From Micromonospora sp. NBC_01699 (lineage in GTDB: Bacteria; Actinomycetota; Actinomycetes; Mycobacteriales; Micromonosporaceae), in assembly GCF_036250065.1 (NCBI RefSeq), contig NZ_CP109199.1, positions 6,324,001-6,388,000 on the forward strand: a stretch of 64,000 nucleotides of DNA, written 5' to 3'. Position 1 is the first letter of the stretch. Every line of letters starts with the position of its first letter. The notes under the pieces were generated by a model. It saw only the letters and a program-made list of their open reading frames with translations, was not told where the DNA came from and did no database searches. The translations under genes were made by a program, and so were the position numbers. Positions 1 to 7,967 of this stretch are shown piece after piece.

Positions 1-46
1 AGGGCAAATACGTGCTAGTTAATCTCTAACCACACGTATTTGCCCT
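1..46. terminator. Long AT-rich inverted repeat, probable terminator
   Basis: The arms at 1-14 (AGGGCAAATACGTG) and 33-46 (CACGTATTTGCCCT) are perfect reverse complements. A second small stem (GTTA/TAAC) lies within the 18-base loop. It sits 43 bases past the stop of the minus-strand MerR gene and could terminate it. Its low GC is unusual for this genome, so a mobile-element end is an alternative. Confidence 0.5.
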
Positions 47-88
47 AGATCGCCGAGGAGAGGGGCTGGGGAGGGAGGGGGAAAGGGG

Positions 89-919
89 TTAGGGGGTTAG
101 GAGGGGGACTTGGAATTCGTGGATCCATTTTTCTGGGTCGTTGGGGACGAATTCCAGGCAGACTTCGCGGGCGTAGCCGGTCATGTGGTAGCCGTGCTCC
201 TCTACCCAGCGGGCGAGGATGTGCATGCTCCGGTCGGCGTCCTCCATCGGGCCGCGATGGATGATCGTGGCGGCCGAGTCGATGCCGGGCAGGTCGACCA
301 CGGCGAAGGTGTAGTCGTCCCGTGGCGCCACCGCGACGGGTACGGACGCGTGCACCACGATCGCCTCGCCGGAGTCGCCCGGCGCCGGCTCGTAGTACGC
401 GACCGACGATCCGGTCATCTCGACCCCGGCCGCCTCGATCCGGCGCATCAGCTCCGGGTAGAGCGGCCCGATCACCGGTGCTATGTCGACGGTCTCGTAG
501 CTGGCCGCGACCGCGCTCAGCTCCGCGACCCGGACCGGCGCGATCTTCTTGAGTACGACGTCCTCGGTGGGCATCCGCCCCTCGCTCTCGATCATCCGGA
601 GCCTCGCCTCGATCCCGGCGAGCCGGGCCGTGTCCGCGGCCAGCCGGGCGGCCAGTTCCGCCCGTTGCAGGCGCAACATGCCGCGCAGCTGCTCGACGTC
701 CAACTCGTCGTCGAGCACCGTCCGCACCTGTTCGAGGGTGAAGCCGAGATCCTTCAGGGCGATCACCCGGTTGAGCCGGCGCAGTTGGTCGGCGTGGTAC
801 GAGCGGTATCCGCTGCTGGGGTTCACCGCGGCCGGGTGCAGCAGTCCGATCGCGTCGTAGTGACGCAGCATGCGGACCGACACCCGGCCGACCTTCGCGA
901 AATCTCCGATACTGAACAT
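89..919 (-). CDS. MerR-family transcriptional regulator with GyrI-like effector domain
   Basis: This is a one-component regulator of 276 residues. The N-terminal MerR helix-turn-helix begins FSIGDFAKVGRVSVRMLRHYD, followed by the wing (YHADQLRRL), a dimerisation coiled coil around residues 80-120 and a C-terminal GyrI/SOUL-like ligand-binding domain (about 120-276), as in the BltR/TipA-like MerR branch. I chose the ATG at 919 because GGTGGGACGG lies just upstream and MerR proteins usually start two or three residues before the helix-turn-helix; an in-frame ATG at 934 is the alternative. The ligand cannot be told from sequence. No efflux pump or other obvious target gene is adjacent, so its regulon is unknown. 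Confidence 0.9.
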   Translation of the reverse strand: MFSIGDFAKVGRVSVRMLRHYDAIGLLHPAAVNPSSGYRSYHADQLRRLNRVIALKDLGFTLEQVRTVLDDELDVEQLRGMLRLQRAELAARLAADTARLAGIEARLRMIESEGRMPTEDVVLKKIAPVRVAELSAVAASYETVDIAPVIGPLYPELMRRIEAAGVEMTGSSVAYYEPAPGDSGEAIVVHASVPVAVAPRDDYTFAVVDLPGIDSAATIIHRGPMEDADRSMHILARWVEEHGYHMTGYAREVCLEFVPNDPEKWIHEFQVPLLTP

Positions 920-1053
920 GACCCGTCCCACCATGGGCCCTGACGCGGTGTCAGGGTCAACCCCACGCTACGGCGACGGAACGCCCCGGCCCCAACTCCG
1001 GTGGCAGCCGAAAAACCTGGTGGTACGGGTGGTCGGGGCGTACAACTGCTGTC

Positions 1054-1644
1054 ATGGAGACGGTCGATCCCACGCCGGTGTGGCTGCTCGACATCGACGG
1101 CGTGGTCAACGCGATCAGCCGCAAACCCGACCGGAGCGCCTGGCCCCGGGACCAGTGGGTGACCGGTACCGCCAGCTCCGCCGGTGCCGACTGGCCGATT
1201 CTCGCCGCCCAGCCGGTGCTCGATTTCATCCGGACCGTGCACGAGTCGGGTCGGGCCGAGGTCCGCTGGCACACGACCTGGCAGCACGACGCCCGGAACC
1301 TGGCCCGGCTGCTGCGGTTGCCGCGCTTCGCCACGCAGGACTCCCCCGAGTTCGGCGAGCGGGAGCAGTTGCTCGCCGGTGCCGCCCCGGTTGCCGTACA
1401 CCGGGGTTGGTGGAAATATCCGGCCGCCGAGCGGGTGGTCCGTGACGAGGGCCGGCCGCTGGTCTGGACCGACGACGACGCGACCTGGGAGCTGCGGGCG
1501 CACGACAACGGTAACGAGCTGTCCCGGCTCGCGCCGACCCTGATCGTGTCCCCGCAGACGCATCTCGGGCTCACCCCGAAGCACCTGCGCAACATCGACG
1601 CCTTCCTGTCCATCCAGGCGCCACGACCGAGTCCCCGGAGCTGA
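1054..1644 (+). CDS. HAD-like hydrolase-type protein (hypothetical)
   Basis: The protein has 196 residues and opens with VWLLDIDGVVN, which matches the DxDGV motif I of the HAD superfamily; the two aspartates (D14, D16) would be the nucleophile and the acid/base. A later VWTDDDATWEL (about residues 140-150) fits the acidic motif that binds magnesium. The middle has WHTTWQHDARNL, typical of a family of uncharacterised actinobacterial HAD-like proteins. It stands alone between the divergent MerR gene and the convergent DUF72 gene. The Shine-Dalgarno signal is weak, so the start is less certain than the frame. The substrate is unknown. Confidence 0.75.
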   Translation: METVDPTPVWLLDIDGVVNAISRKPDRSAWPRDQWVTGTASSAGADWPILAAQPVLDFIRTVHESGRAEVRWHTTWQHDARNLARLLRLPRFATQDSPEFGEREQLLAGAAPVAVHRGWWKYPAAERVVRDEGRPLVWTDDDATWELRAHDNGNELSRLAPTLIVSPQTHLGLTPKHLRNIDAFLSIQAPRPSPRS

Positions 1645-1711
1645 CCCACCGCAACCGCGACCGCCACGACCGGGTCCGCCGGGGCGGCCGGTGGGCGTGC
1701 GTGGTCAGTGG

Positions 1712-2635
1712 TCAGGAGCCGGCCGGGGTCAGGGTCAGCCGGTCCGTGCCGGGCCGGTGGCGGTCGCGGCGCAGCAGTGCCGCCAGCCGGCTCGCGTCGC
1801 GCTGTGCCTGGTCACCGCAGCAGTTGTTCATCAGCACATGCAGTTCGTCGGTTTCCCGGGCGAACTCGCGCAGCCGGTCGGCCCACCGGGCCAGCTCGCC
1901 GTCGGCGTACGCGTATCGGAACTTTTCCTGCTTGTCGCGGCCACCCCAGGCCGGACTGTGGCCGTGGAAGCGGACCACCGCCGGGTCCGCGGTGGCAAGC
2001 AAAACCGGGGGTACGGAGGACGCGTGCCCCTGCGGCATGTCCACACAGACCATCGACAGGTCGTTGCGGGCCAGGAAGCCGACGGTGTAGCGGGCGTTGT
2101 CACCGTCGAACCAGGATCCGTGGCGGAACTCGACCGCTACCCGCAGTGGCCGGCAACGCCGCGCGACCTCGATGATCCGCCGCTTGGCCGCTTCCCCGTA
2201 ACCCAGCCACGGCGGGAACTGGAGCAGCACCACGCCCAGTTTGCCGGCGGCGGCGATGGGTTCGAGGACGGCCCGGAACCTCTCCCACAGCTGTTCGTAG
2301 GTCGGCTCGGGCAGATCCCGGCGGCGTACCCGGCCGTCCGGGTCTCCGCCGGGACGCAGGTCCCGGGGTAGCGCCGAGATGGCGGTGGGATGGCCGGTGA
2401 ACAGGCTGAACGCCTTGACGTTGAATCTGAACCCCGGCGGTGTGCGGTCGACCCAGGCGGCGGCGGTCTCCACCGACGGCAGTGCGTAGTAGGTGGTGTC
2501 CACCTCGACCAGGTTGAACCGGTCCGCGTAGTACGCCAACCGGCCGGCCGGGGTGTTGGCCTCCCGGGGGTACCAGCCCGAGGCCAGCAGCAGCCGGTCC
2601 GCCCATGACGATGTGCCCACCCGAATGTCGCTCAT
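1712..2635 (-). CDS. DUF72 (YecE-like) domain protein
   Basis: This 307-residue protein matches the DUF72/YecE family from end to end: the N-terminal VGTSSWADRLL, the ADRFNLVEVDTTYYALPS segment, FRFNVKAFSLFTGH, and later VEFRHGSWF and DELHVLMNNC. The family folds as a TIM-barrel-like protein resembling endonuclease IV or sugar isomerases; its biochemical role is not established. It is a single gene, convergent with the HAD-like gene and divergent from the histidine-kinase operon. Length and motifs look intact. Confidence 0.9.
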   Translation of the reverse strand: MSDIRVGTSSWADRLLLASGWYPREANTPAGRLAYYADRFNLVEVDTTYYALPSVETAAAWVDRTPPGFRFNVKAFSLFTGHPTAISALPRDLRPGGDPDGRVRRRDLPEPTYEQLWERFRAVLEPIAAAGKLGVVLLQFPPWLGYGEAAKRRIIEVARRCRPLRVAVEFRHGSWFDGDNARYTVGFLARNDLSMVCVDMPQGHASSVPPVLLATADPAVVRFHGHSPAWGGRDKQEKFRYAYADGELARWADRLREFARETDELHVLMNNCCGDQAQRDASRLAALLRRDRHRPGTDRLTLTPAGS

Positions 2636-2870
2636 GCCCTACCGGTTTCTCCATCCCGCGTGGACTGAAACCGATCGGCGCGCTCGGCGGGCGCTATGGT
2701 CGTCAATCATGGGCGTCGACCGCCGTGCGGTCCGCCGGCCGCCCGGCTGACCCGCCCGCTTCGGTACGACCGCGCTGCTACAGAGCTGATCGGGCTATTC
2801 GTGCTATTCTCCCCCGTCGATATGCCGGACGTCCGGCCAGTGAAACGACCAGCCGCCGGGAGGGCAGGAA

Positions 2871-4112
2871 TTGACGTCGGTCACCAGCCTCGGCACCGCC
2901 CCCGATCACGGGGCCGGTGAGGACCGCCCGGCCAGTGCCGCGCTGAACCAGGTCTTCGCGATCTTCCCCGCGCTGCTCCGGCTGACCTGCGGCCTCGCCG
3001 GCGCCGCCGTGGCGCTGGCCGTACGGACCCCGCCGGTCTCCACCGCGCTGCTGGTCGGCACGGTAGTGGTGCTGACCGGCTGGTCCCTGCTGTTCACCGC
3101 GTCGACCCTGGGGCGGGGTCTGACCGCCGGCTTCATCTACGTCGACCTGACCCTGACCATCGTCTGCTGTCTGCTGATCAACCGCCTGGTCGCCGCCGAG
3201 GTGCTGCCCGGCGAGGGAAGCTGGCTGGCCATTCTCGCCAGCACGTCGATCGTCGTCGCCCACTTCGGGCTGCCGGCGTCCCGCTCGGTCCCCGCCGGAC
3301 TGGTCGTCACCGCCGCGTACGCCTACGGGGCTCATCTCGCCGACAACGACACCGAGGCGGTGTCGCACGGGGTGACCCTGCTGCTGCAAACCGTCCTCGG
3401 TGCGGGGCTGGCGGCGCTGACCCGACGCAGCAGCCGCGCCGCCGACGAGGCGTTCGCCGACTACCAGCGGGCCTCCCGCGAGGTGCTGATCGCCCGCGCC
3501 GCACGGGCGGCGGAACGCCGACACAACCGCGACCTGCACGACACCGTACTGTCCACGCTCACCGTCGTCGGGCTCGGTGGAGTCGCCGCCGGTTCCCCGC
3601 TGCTGCGCGCACGGGCAACCGCCGACCTGCGTACGCTCGCCGAGCTGGCCTCGTCCCGTAGCCGGGCGCTGTCGGCGCCGCCGGACCCCGACGTGCCGGT
3701 GGCCCTCAACGACCGGCTCCGGGCGGTCCTGGACCGTACCCCCGAACTGGCCCCGACCGTGGACCTGCAACCCTGCGCGGTGCCATCGGCCATCGCCGAC
3801 GCCCTCGCCGACAGCGCCACCGAGGCACTGTCGAACGTGGCCCGGCATGCCCCCGGCGCCGCCGTCTCGGTACGGCTGACCGCCGGGACCGGGCGCGGCG
3901 ACCGGATCGGCGCAGCTCTCGGCAGCCCGGCCGTCGCGGTCGAGGTGACCGACGACGGGCCGGGCTTCGATCCGCTGGCGGTTCCGCTGCACCGGTTCGG
4001 CCTGCGCGAGTCGGTGCACGGCCGGATGGCGGCGATCGGCGGGCGGGCCGAGGTCGACTCGGCTCCCGGTCGCGGGACCCGGGTGCGGTTGGAGTGGCCG
4101 GATGCGCGCTGA
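2871..4112 (+). CDS. Sensor histidine kinase (HisKA_3 type)
   Basis: The protein has 413 residues. About five membrane segments lie between residues 25 and 180. A cytoplasmic helix follows with the HisKA_3 box RRHNRDLHDTVLSTL near residue 220 (the phospho-acceptor is the His of DLHD). The HATPase_c part has the N box ALSNVARHA (about 320) and DDGPGFD (about 361). The start is a TTG preceded by GGGAGGGCAGG. Its stop overlaps the ATG of the next gene by 11 bases, and a LuxR-type response regulator follows, so these three genes form one signalling operon. The stimulus is unknown; no extracellular sensor domain is visible, so it may sense membrane state through its helices. Confidence 0.92.
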   Translation: MTSVTSLGTAPDHGAGEDRPASAALNQVFAIFPALLRLTCGLAGAAVALAVRTPPVSTALLVGTVVVLTGWSLLFTASTLGRGLTAGFIYVDLTLTIVCCLLINRLVAAEVLPGEGSWLAILASTSIVVAHFGLPASRSVPAGLVVTAAYAYGAHLADNDTEAVSHGVTLLLQTVLGAGLAALTRRSSRAADEAFADYQRASREVLIARAARAAERRHNRDLHDTVLSTLTVVGLGGVAAGSPLLRARATADLRTLAELASSRSRALSAPPDPDVPVALNDRLRAVLDRTPELAPTVDLQPCAVPSAIADALADSATEALSNVARHAPGAAVSVRLTAGTGRGDRIGAALGSPAVAVEVTDDGPGFDPLAVPLHRFGLRESVHGRMAAIGGRAEVDSAPGRGTRVRLEWPDAR

Positions 4113-5400
4113 ACCGCAGCTCCCGCCCGCCGGCACGATCGGACCGGCGCCCCGGCGACCCGGACCGCCCGGACGCGGCGGTGTTGTCGTCGGTCCCCGC
4201 ACCACCGACCCGTCCGTGCACACCCCCGCCGACCGGCATATCGGCGCCGAGCGGGATACCGCCAGCGACCGGGAGCCGGGCGTCGTCACGTCGAAGGATG
4301 TTGTCGCCGGGGTCGCCGCCACCGCCGACCGGGGCAGCCGGATCGCCGCCGTCCTGATCGCCTTCGGCTGGCACCTGGCGGTCAACGTGCCGGCCGTGCT
4401 CGGCAACTGGTCGGAGTACCGGCACCCGTGGCTCGTCGCCGCCGGCTGGCTGGTCTTCGTCGCGGTCGGTGCGATCTCCGCCGCCCATCTGCTGCGGGAA
4501 CGGCCCAGCCCGACCTGGCGACTGATCGGCGTGCTGCTGCTGGTCGAGACGGTGGTGTTCGTCAACACCCCGGCCGATCTGCTCTTCCTGCCGGCGAACT
4601 GGGGTTGGGGCACGCTCGGCTGGTTCGTCGTACTCGTGCTGTGGGGACGGCCGGTCACCGCGCTGGTGGCGATCTTCGCCGTCGAGGCGGCCATCGCCCT
4701 GGTCGCGGTCGTCGGCTACGGCGTCGCCGACGCCGCCGGGCTGAGCCGGTACGCCATGTACACCTACGGTACGGCGACCCTGCCGATCGCGTTCAGCCTC
4801 GCGGCCAGCGTGCTGCGTACCCTGGCCGCCCGTACGGCGGGGACGGCCGCGGCGCGCGCCGCCCTCGAAGCCGAACGGATAGCGGCCCAGCGGGCGCGGG
4901 CCGACCGGCAGGAGCGACTCGCGCTGGTCAGCCGGACCGCCGGGGCGTTGCTGGCGGAACTGGCCGACGGCTCGGCCGACCCGACCGACCCGGCGGTGCA
5001 GCGGCGCTGCGCGCTGGAGGCGGCCCGGCTGCGCCGGCTGATCGCGGAGTCCGACGACGTGCCCGATCCGCTCCTGCACGAACTGCGGGCCGCGGTGGAC
5101 ATCGCGGAACGAAACGGGCTCCCGGTCGAGTTGATCGCCGTTGGTACGCTGCCGCCGCTGCCCGTACACGTTCGCCGCGGGCTGGCCGACCCGCTCACCG
5201 CGACCCTCGCCTCCGCCCGACAGTGGGCCCGGCTGACCGTGGTCGCGCAGCCGGAGGAGGTGGTGGTCAGCGTGGTCACCCCCGACGTCGCGGCCGACCC
5301 GACCGGACCGGCCGCCCCCGACACCGACGACGAAGTCGAGTACGTCTACGAACGGGATGGGGATCAGGTATGGGCGCAGACCCGGTGGCGGGCCTCGTGA
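4102..5400 (+). CDS. Membrane protein partner of the two-component system
   Basis: This 432-residue protein has a Pro/Arg-rich N-terminus, about six hydrophobic segments between residues 75 and 245, then a charged coiled coil (AALEAERIAAQRARADRQERL) and a C-terminal cytoplasmic domain. The layout copies that of the preceding histidine kinase, but I see no H box and no HATPase N or G motifs. It may be a degenerate kinase acting as a sensor or scaffold. It overlaps the kinase gene by 11 bases and the regulator gene by 4, so the three are probably made together in fixed ratio. Confidence 0.75.
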   Translation: MRAEPQLPPAGTIGPAPRRPGPPGRGGVVVGPRTTDPSVHTPADRHIGAERDTASDREPGVVTSKDVVAGVAATADRGSRIAAVLIAFGWHLAVNVPAVLGNWSEYRHPWLVAAGWLVFVAVGAISAAHLLRERPSPTWRLIGVLLLVETVVFVNTPADLLFLPANWGWGTLGWFVVLVLWGRPVTALVAIFAVEAAIALVAVVGYGVADAAGLSRYAMYTYGTATLPIAFSLAASVLRTLAARTAGTAAARAALEAERIAAQRARADRQERLALVSRTAGALLAELADGSADPTDPAVQRRCALEAARLRRLIAESDDVPDPLLHELRAAVDIAERNGLPVELIAVGTLPPLPVHVRRGLADPLTATLASARQWARLTVVAQPEEVVVSVVTPDVAADPTGPAAPDTDDEVEYVYERDGDQVWAQTRWRAS

Positions 5401-6092
5401 GCGACGGGGAGCAGCGCTTCACCGTCGCCATCGTCGACGACCATCCGGTGGTGGTGGAGGGCGTGCGTTCCTGGCTCGCCCAGGAGCCACGGCTGACCGT
5501 GGTCGCGACCGGCGAGGATCCGGACGTGGTGCTCGGCGACGACCAGCCGACCGCCGACGTGATCATGCTGGACCTGCGGCTGCACGGCCACCTGGCGCTG
5601 GACAAGGTCGCCGAACTCGGTGCCGCCGGGCGCCGGGTGGTGGTCTACTCCGAACACACCGAGGCGGACATCATCCTGGCCGTGCTCGACGCCGGGGCGG
5701 TGGCCTTCCTGGCCAAGCACGAGGGGCGCGAACACTGCGTCGCGACGGTGCTCGCCGCCGCCAGCGACCGAGGGTACGTTCCGCCCGCGCTCGCCGGTGC
5801 GATCGTCGGCGACCGGCGGTCCGGCCGACCCGTACTGTCCGAGAAGGAACGGGAGGCGCTGCTGCTCTGGTTCCAGTCGATGTCGAAGGCGTCGGTGGCC
5901 CGGCGGATGAACATCAGCGAACACACCGTGAAGCAGTACGTCGACCGGGCCCGGATCAAGTACGCCCGCGCCGGTCGGCCGGCGGCCACCAAGGCCGCGC
6001 TGCTCGCCCGAGCGATCGAGGACGGACTCGTACGCGCGGAGGAGATCGGCGACTACCGGTCGTACGCCTCGCCCGATCAGCCGACCCCCTAA
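5397..6092 (+). CDS. LuxR-type response regulator
   Basis: The protein has 231 residues. The receiver domain has the acidic pair in AIVDDHP (residues 14-15), the phospho-acceptor D59 in VIMLDLRL and the conserved lysine in FLAKHEG. The output domain (about 147-210) is a helix-turn-helix (LSEKEREALLLWF...MNISEHTVKQYVDRAR). The GTG at 5397 gives a GTGA overlap with the upstream stop; an ATG at 5370 is also in frame and would add nine residues. It is the last gene of the kinase operon. The DNA-binding segment is somewhat divergent from classic NarL members. Target genes are not evident; the next gene could be one. Confidence 0.9.
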   Translation: MSDGEQRFTVAIVDDHPVVVEGVRSWLAQEPRLTVVATGEDPDVVLGDDQPTADVIMLDLRLHGHLALDKVAELGAAGRRVVVYSEHTEADIILAVLDAGAVAFLAKHEGREHCVATVLAAASDRGYVPPALAGAIVGDRRSGRPVLSEKEREALLLWFQSMSKASVARRMNISEHTVKQYVDRARIKYARAGRPAATKAALLARAIEDGLVRAEEIGDYRSYASPDQPTP

Positions 6093-6167
6093 CAGCTGTC
6101 ATGACGCCGGTCACAGCGTCGGCGAACCTGGACATAAGGAAGTTCGTCCACAGGAGGCCCTTCGCCG

Positions 6168-7079
6168 ATGAGCGACGACGCATCCCCGTACTTCGTGCGA
6201 CCGCACCGGTTCGACCCGGACGACCAGGACGACCGCGGCTATCCGCAGCTCGACCGGCACCACCGGGTGCTGCTCGACGCGGGTGAGCAGACCCTGTGGC
6301 GCGGCCGGGTCGAGGTGGCCGGATACCTGCTCGGCCCGTCGCTGGGCAACGGTACCCTGCACTGGTCCCTGCTCCGGCCGGCGGACGTCACGGTCACCGA
6401 CCGGCGGCTGGCGTTCGTCTGCGAGAACTGGGACTTCGAGCAGGTCACCCCGCCCGGCGAGGCCCACACCGGCCGTCCCCGGCACCGCCGCCGCCCGGAA
6501 CACGTCGGCAGCCGGACCGTTACCGGGCAGATCCGCTGGCAGTGGCCGGGCCGGCTGCACCTGCTGCCGGCCGGGACCGACACCGGCAACGGACCCGCGT
6601 CGCACCGCAGCTCGGGCGGACACCAGCAGGCCCAGCAGCAGAGCAACCAGCAGGCCCAGCAGGGCAGCCAGCCGGAGCGGCTGCTGCTGGTCTGCGACAG
6701 CCTGCGGACGATTCGGCAGCCCGGTCTGGCGCTCGGCGCCGGTGACCTCGGTGCGCCGGGTGCGGCCCGCGAGCTGCTGCATCTCGTCCGCCGGTCGATC
6801 GCCCGGTTCCGGCTCGGCCACCCCGGCACGCCGGAGCTGTCCGCGGCGGAGCGCCAGACCCTCACCGTACGGGCCGGGGCCGGGCCGTTCGCCGAGGAAC
6901 TCGCCGACCCCCGGCGGGGCATCACCCTTCCCGGTGGATTGGTCGTTGAGTTCACCCATCGCGACGACTATCACCGCCGGTCGGCGCGGGGCTCCTTCTC
7001 CGCGCGTCGGACGCCGCAGGCCGGCACCGCCGGCAGTGCCGGCCTGCGGCGCTCCCGCCACCCCGGCTCGGCCTCCTGA
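6168..7079 (+). CDS. Conserved hypothetical protein with Gln-rich linker
   Basis: This 303-residue soluble protein is not recognised. Residues 1-95 include DVTVTDRRLAFVCENWDFEQV, which resembles the strand pattern of PH-like or GRAM-like small domains. A low-complexity Gln/Ser stretch (about residues 150-168, QQAQQQSNQQAQQ) links to a C-terminal part (ARELLHLVRRSIARFRL...GGLVVEFTHRDDYHRR). The start has a strong AGGAGG 13 bases upstream. It follows the response regulator by 75 bases and could belong to the same transcript. No catalytic motif is seen. Confidence 0.7.
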   Translation: MSDDASPYFVRPHRFDPDDQDDRGYPQLDRHHRVLLDAGEQTLWRGRVEVAGYLLGPSLGNGTLHWSLLRPADVTVTDRRLAFVCENWDFEQVTPPGEAHTGRPRHRRRPEHVGSRTVTGQIRWQWPGRLHLLPAGTDTGNGPASHRSSGGHQQAQQQSNQQAQQGSQPERLLLVCDSLRTIRQPGLALGAGDLGAPGAARELLHLVRRSIARFRLGHPGTPELSAAERQTLTVRAGAGPFAEELADPRRGITLPGGLVVEFTHRDDYHRRSARGSFSARRTPQAGTAGSAGLRRSRHPGSAS

Positions 7080-7331
7080 CCAGGCCCCGAGTCGGCTGAA
7101 CAGACCGGGAGCCGGGTGCTCCCCCGGACGGCTCAAGCGGTCGTGTCCGCCGGTACGCCCGGGGCAGGGCCAGTGTCATGGCCCCGCCCGGGATTGGTCG
7201 GGACCACCCGGTCCACAAACGACTACGTATCTTTCGCGCGAAAATGCGATTGCCACCTGCATCGGCCGCGTTTATCTTGGACCAGCAAGACAAACACCCG
7301 ACACAAGCCGAATATCCAACCAGGAGCCGCC

Positions 7332-7463
7332 GTGTTGCAGCACACCTACACCGAGACCTCGCGGTTCATGCCGCGCGGTGGTGTCGCGCTGCTCCCGGTC
7401 GGGCGAGCCCTCTACTGGCCCGCGAGCGATTGTGGGCAGCACCCGGGCAGGCGACGGACGTAG
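7332..7463 (+). CDS. Candidate small ORF, 43 residues
   Basis: A GTG at 7332 is preceded by CCAGGAGCC and opens a 43-codon frame ending at 7463. The peptide begins VLQHTYTETSRFMPRGG and contains one Trp and one Cys. A strong hairpin (7484-7518) follows 20 bases later and tRNA-Trp starts at 7542. It could be a leader peptide, but it lacks the tandem Trp codons of a trp attenuator. The coding call rests only on the ribosome site and position. Confidence 0.35.
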   Translation: MLQHTYTETSRFMPRGGVALLPVGRALYWPASDCGQHPGRRRT

Positions 7464-7483
7464 CGCATAACAACGATGCGCCT

Positions 7484-7518
7484 ACGCCGCCCCTCCCACC
7501 ATCGGGAACGGGCGGCGT
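7484..7518 (+). terminator. Hairpin terminator ahead of tRNA-Trp
   Basis: The arms ACGCCGCCC (7484-7492) and GGGCGGCGT (7510-7518) pair perfectly. An inner TCCC/GGGA stem (7494-7497 with 7504-7507) extends it. TCTCGTTGT follows. It probably ends the transcript carrying the 43-codon ORF. Confidence 0.6.
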
Positions 7519-7541
7519 TCTCGTTGTACGGCCCCTTTCCC

Positions 7542-7615
7542 AGGGGCGTAGCTCAGTTGGCCAGAGCGTCGGTTTCCAAAACCGAATGTCGCAGGTTCGA
7601 TTCCTGTCGCCCCTG
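7542..7615 (+). tRNA. tRNA-Trp (CCA)
   Basis: A full cloverleaf can be folded: acceptor AGGGGCG/CGCCCCT, D stem GCTC/GAGC, anticodon stem TCGGT/ACCGA with loop TTCCAAA (anticodon CCA at 7576-7578), T stem GCAGG/CCTGT with loop TTCGATT, discriminator G. No CCA is encoded. It is the first tRNA gene of the cluster. Confidence 0.93.
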
Positions 7616-7646
7616 CTCGCCCCGGCTCCGGCCGGCGGAAACGATA

Positions 7647-7664
7647 GTTGAGAACTCCACAGCG
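7647..7664 (+). promoter_or_regulatory. NusA/boxA-like antitermination or processing motif
   Basis: GTTGAGAACTCCACAGCG closely resembles the TTTGAGAACTCAATAG element of actinobacterial rRNA leaders, which binds NusA. Here it lies between tRNA-Trp and the next tRNA-like gene, so it may keep the tRNA cluster transcript going through hairpins. This is motif similarity only. Confidence 0.5.
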
Positions 7665-7679
7665 GATGGCAAAAAACGT

Positions 7680-7743
7680 GCCCGGCCAGCGATCCACTGG
7701 TCTTAGGAACCAGTCAGTGGGGGTTCGAATCCCTCGCCGGGTA
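7680..7743 (+). tRNA. Aberrant 64-nt tRNA-Leu(TAG)-like gene lacking a D arm
   Basis: Acceptor GCCCGGC/GCCGGGT (one G-U), anticodon stem CTGGT/ACCAG with loop CTTAGGA (anticodon TAG) and T stem GGGGG/CCCTC with loop TTCGAAT all pair. Only ten bases (7687-7696) separate the acceptor from the anticodon stem, so no D arm fits, and the long variable arm of a normal tRNA-Leu is absent. It is either a decayed gene or a non-canonical tRNA. Family-based tRNA finders may miss it. Confidence 0.55.
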
Positions 7744-7755
7744 CGCAGTCTTTTC

Positions 7756-7831
7756 GGGCCCGTAGCTCATCCGGTAGAGCGCCTGTTTTGCACACAGGAA
7801 GTGGCAGGTTCGAGACCTGTCGGGTCCACCA
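7756..7831 (+). tRNA. tRNA-Ala (TGC), CCA encoded
   Basis: Acceptor GGGCCCG/CGGGTCC carries the G3-U70 wobble that identifies tRNA-Ala. The D stem is GCTC/GAGC, the anticodon stem CCTGT/ACAGG with loop TTTGCAC (anticodon TGC), and the T stem GCAGG/CCTGT. The discriminator A at 7828 is followed by encoded CCA. Confidence 0.92.
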
Positions 7832-7832
7832 T

Positions 7833-7905
7833 GCCCCTGTAGCTCAGTGGAGAGAGCGCCCGGCTACGAACCGGGAGGCCGGACGTTCAAGTCGTCCCAG
7901 GGGTA
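7833..7905 (+). tRNA. tRNA-Arg (ACG)
   Basis: Acceptor GCCCCTG/CAGGGGT (first pair G-U), D stem GCTC/GAGC, anticodon stem CCCGG/CCGGG with loop CTACGAA (anticodon ACG) and T stem GGACG/CGTCC. The T loop reads TTCAAGT. It starts one base after the encoded CCA of tRNA-Ala. Confidence 0.9.
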
Positions 7906-7920
7906 CGTTTCGGAAGCACC

Positions 7921-7950
7921 GGGGCCCGGCGAATGGTATCGCCGGGCCCC
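7921..7950. terminator. 12-bp perfect hairpin within the tRNA cluster
   Basis: GGGGCCCGGCGA (7921-7932) and TCGCCGGGCCCC (7939-7950) pair perfectly around the loop ATGGTA. There is no T run. It lies between tRNA-Arg and the Met-like gene and probably terminates or processes the transcript. Confidence 0.65.
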
Positions 7951-7967
7951 GCCGAACAGTCGTACTT

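Noticed and set aside
2778-4694. Minus-strand frame of 638 codons antisense to the histidine kinase operon
   Set aside because: It is a GC-bias shadow: low-complexity Gly/Gln/Arg/Pro sequence with no family motifs, opposite a clear kinase gene.
7332-7518. Classical trp attenuator before tRNA-Trp
   Set aside because: The small ORF has one Trp codon only and no trp biosynthesis gene follows.
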